Shown here piece after piece: positions 5,482 through 7,587 of a stretch of DNA of 7,587 nucleotides. The translations under genes were made by a program, and so were the position numbers. The stretch comes from Candidatus Poribacteria bacterium (GTDB taxonomy: Bacteria > Poribacteria > DTPJ01 > WJIO01). Location of the stretch: the NCBI GenBank assembly GCA_014730235.1, contig WJIO01000319.1, positions 1 to 7,587 on the forward strand. Direction: 5' to 3'. The notes under the pieces are model-generated. The model was not told the DNA's origin. It saw nothing but the letters and a program-made list of their open reading frames with translations, and ran no database searches. The first letter of the stretch is position 1; the number at the start of each line of letters is the position of its first letter.

Positions 5482-7482
5482 ATGGAACATAAAAGCACCA
5501 TTCTTATTGTAGATGATGAACCTGCTGTGCTTAATGTATTGGAATCCCTTTTATCAAGTCAAGGTTACAATCTAATTTCAGCAACCACCGGAAAAGAGGC
5601 TCTGGAAAAAGCAGAAGAAAAATCACCTGATTTAATACTTCTGGATGTTATGATGCCAGATGTTAATGGTTTTGAAGTTTGCCGTTCCCTTCGGGCTAAC
5701 CCGATTATTGCTGAAATACCGGTCATTATCCTTACTGGTCTGGGTGATCGGGAATCCAAACTCAAGGGTATTGAGTCAGGAGCTGATGATTTTTTAACTA
5801 AACCCTTTGACAGGACTGAACTTATAGCCAGAGTTCGTATAATAACAAGGCTATATCGTTACCGGCAATTAGAAAACAAAATAAGCCGGCTGTCTTCTGT
5901 ATACGATATTTCCAGTACTATGAATTCTACTGTTGATATAGATGCCCTGCTGGAATTTATAATTTTACAGACAAAGGAACTCATTAATGTAGAAGGAGCA
6001 TCTATACTTTTCTACGATAATGAAAAAGAAGAATTGTATTTCCCCACTGTAGCTGTAGAGCATAAGGGAGTAAAAAACTGTCTACGGGAAAGTAGATTTT
6101 CCATCTATTCCGGTATCGCGGGATGGGTAGCCAGGGAAGAAAAATCCGCATTAGTTTTGGATGCAGAAAAAGATGAACGCTTTTGTAAAGATATTGATAA
6201 AAATACAGGTTTTATCACAAAATCGGTGCTTTGCGTACCCCTTCATGGTGAAAATGGTATTATTGGTGTCCTTGAGCTGGTAAATAAGAAAAACGGAAAT
6301 TTCACTGAAGATGATCAAATACTCCTGGAAGCTATGTCTACAAATATTTCTGCATCAATAGAAAAAGCTATACTACACAGGGATTTACAGCGTGCAGAGG
6401 CCTTATTAAGACGTCACAACTTAAAAATGAAGAAGCAGGATCGCAGGAACTACTGCTTTGAAAACATAGTGGGAAACAGCCCGGCCATTATAGAGCTAAT
6501 CAGGAACTCAGAGGAAGTATCTCTCACTGATACAAATGTATTAATACATGGGGAAACCGGCACAGGTAAGGAACTCCTGGCCCAGGCCATACATAATTCA
6601 AGTCTGCGAGCGGAAAATAACTTTGTGCCTATAAATTGTGGGGCAATACCGGAAAATTTGCTGGAAAGCGAACTGTTTGGTCATGAAAAAGGTGCTTTTA
6701 CCAGCGCCACATCCCGAAAAATAGGAAGATTTGAAGAAGCCGATGGAGGTACATTATTTCTGGATGAAATAGGCGATATGCCTTTAAACCTTCAGGTTAA
6801 ACTCCTGAGAGTTTTGGAAGAGGGAATTATACGCCCACTGGGAAGTAACCAGGATGTAATTGTGGATGTAAGGGTTATAGCCGCTACTCATCAGGACCTG
6901 GCAAAGCTGGTATCAAAAAAAGAATTTCGGCATGATCTATATTATCGGCTTAAAGTCTTTGAATTGGAATTACCGCCGCTTAAAGACCGTAAAGAGGATA
7001 TACCTCTTCTTATAAAACATTTTATAGCTGATTATAACGAAAAAATGGGTAAACAAATTATCGGTGTGGAAGATGATGCTCTTGATGCTTTATATGCTTA
7101 TGATTATCCCGGCAATATAAGGGAACTCAGAAATATAATAGAGAGCACCATGATTCTCTGTAAATCTAATATGATTAATTGCGAAATACTCCCGGAAGAG
7201 ATAAGAAACGCGGGCCTGGTTAATTCTGATAAAATTCTGATTGCAAAAAAAACAAAAGTTGTTCCCAGAAATAATGAAGAGCTTAAATACATAAAGGCCA
7301 AAGCCCGAAAACGAGCAGAAGAACAGGTAGAGCGAATATTCCTGGCTGAACTCCTGTCCGAAACACAGGGAAATATATCAGAAGCAGCCAGAGAAGCCGG
7401 GATGAATAGATCATGGTTAGCCCAGTTGGTAAGCAAGCACCAACTGGATTTAAGTCGTTTCAGAGAAAATACTGGATCATAA
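5482..7482 (+). CDS. Sigma54-dependent response regulator, REC-GAF-AAA+-Fis HTH
   Basis: A 666-residue transcription activator of the NtrC class, with an added GAF sensor. The receiver domain (about 5-122) has the acidic pair Asp11-Asp12, phospho-acceptor Asp55 in LILLDVMMPD, Thr85 and Lys107, so it should be phosphorylated by a histidine kinase. A GAF domain follows (about 150-297). The AAA+ domain (about 326-560) shows Walker A GETGTGKE (357-364), the sigma54-contact loop as GAFTSA (404-409) instead of GAFTGA, Walker B GGTLFLDEIG (422-431), sensor I AATHQDL, arginines 483 and 489 in FRHDLYYRL, and DYPGNIRELRN (541-551). A charged linker (about 590-615) leads to a Fis-type helix-turn-helix (NISEAAREAGMNRSWLAQLV, 631-650). 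Two inputs are therefore expected: phosphorylation and a small ligand or partner at GAF. No kinase gene or target sigma54 promoter is visible in the window, so its regulon is unknown. Base composition matches the AT-rich background. Confidence 0.95.
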   Translation: MEHKSTILIVDDEPAVLNVLESLLSSQGYNLISATTGKEALEKAEEKSPDLILLDVMMPDVNGFEVCRSLRANPIIAEIPVIILTGLGDRESKLKGIESGADDFLTKPFDRTELIARVRIITRLYRYRQLENKISRLSSVYDISSTMNSTVDIDALLEFIILQTKELINVEGASILFYDNEKEELYFPTVAVEHKGVKNCLRESRFSIYSGIAGWVAREEKSALVLDAEKDERFCKDIDKNTGFITKSVLCVPLHGENGIIGVLELVNKKNGNFTEDDQILLEAMSTNISASIEKAILHRDLQRAEALLRRHNLKMKKQDRRNYCFENIVGNSPAIIELIRNSEEVSLTDTNVLIHGETGTGKELLAQAIHNSSLRAENNFVPINCGAIPENLLESELFGHEKGAFTSATSRKIGRFEEADGGTLFLDEIGDMPLNLQVKLLRVLEEGIIRPLGSNQDVIVDVRVIAATHQDLAKLVSKKEFRHDLYYRLKVFELELPPLKDRKEDIPLLIKHFIADYNEKMGKQIIGVEDDALDALYAYDYPGNIRELRNIIESTMILCKSNMINCEILPEEIRNAGLVNSDKILIAKKTKVVPRNNEELKYIKAKARKRAEEQVERIFLAELLSETQGNISEAAREAGMNRSWLAQLVSKHQLDLSRFRENTGS

Positions 7483-7508
7483 AAGATTTGCTCTTCTGAA
7501 TTAAACCG

Positions 7509-7587
7509 CTAAAATATCTTCCTTTTGCCTTTGTTTGTCAAAAAATCAGAAGCTTCTTTTACATTTTCAGTAGGCGCGACTAGGAAA
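7509..7587 (-). CDS. 3' end of an unrecognised convergent gene (partial)
   Basis: On the minus strand a frame is open from the window edge to a TAG at 7509-7511, giving 25 residues that begin FLVAPTENVKEASDF and end NKGKRKIF. The mix of hydrophobic, acidic and basic residues with a Lys/Arg-rich tail looks like a normal soluble protein end. The stop lies 26 bases from the stop of the response regulator, a usual convergent arrangement. The fragment is too short to name a family, and a chance open frame of this length cannot be excluded. Confidence 0.4.
   Translation of the reverse strand, partial: FLVAPTENVKEASDFLTNKGKRKIF

Noticed and set aside
7490-7560. Inverted CTTCTGA/TCAGAAG pair after the response regulator as a terminator
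   Set aside because: The seven-base arms are separated by about 50 bases, and the right arm falls inside the convergent partial gene. There is no convincing U-tract.

Overview
The window is 7.6 kb of AT-rich bacterial DNA. It carries one outer-membrane receptor gene that is clearly richer in G+C, two other complete genes, two partial genes at the window edges, and several non-coding blocks rich in palindromes. The TonB-dependent receptor with a signal peptide indicates a Gram-negative (diderm) cell. The REC-GAF-AAA+-Fis regulator, the AlkP-superfamily protein ending in RLKDLGYL and the dispersed hairpins built on ATTCCTGC/GCAGGAAT resemble what I know from anammox-type Planctomycetota (Brocadiales), Nitrospirota and delta-proteobacterial lineages. 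That placement is an impression, not a result.

Layout. Positions 1-111 hold the 3' end of a plus-strand reading frame, possibly a transposase. Positions 112-304 are non-coding and contain a strong hairpin terminator that can serve both converging genes. Positions 305-2530 (minus) encode a 741-residue TonB-dependent receptor. Positions 2531-3421 contain no convincing gene. This stretch holds the receptor's upstream region with three 11-bp-spaced heptamers, a nested inverted-repeat element of about 275 bp resembling a MITE, a good sigma70-like promoter, and a perfect 23-bp-arm palindrome. Positions 3422-4990 (plus) encode a cytoplasmic AlkP-superfamily phosphohydrolase with a complete set of predicted metal and nucleophile residues. 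Positions 4991-5481 hold a half-copy of the same repeat joined to a truncated fragment of what looks like a LamG-type jelly-roll domain, then a short leader. Positions 5482-7482 (plus) encode a sigma54-dependent response regulator (REC-GAF-AAA+-HTH) with a GAFTSA instead of GAFTGA loop. Positions 7509-7587 (minus) are the 3' end of a convergent, unrecognised gene.

The genes do not form an obvious pathway. The receptor looks like an imported unit, given its base composition, its own terminator, and mobile-type sequence on both sides. The phosphohydrolase and the regulator lie on the same strand but are separated by about 490 bp of repeat and gene debris, so co-transcription is doubtful. The regulator is an orphan here: no histidine kinase is visible. 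I see no clearly new multi-gene system. The most unusual content is the repeat family and its association with a gene remnant.
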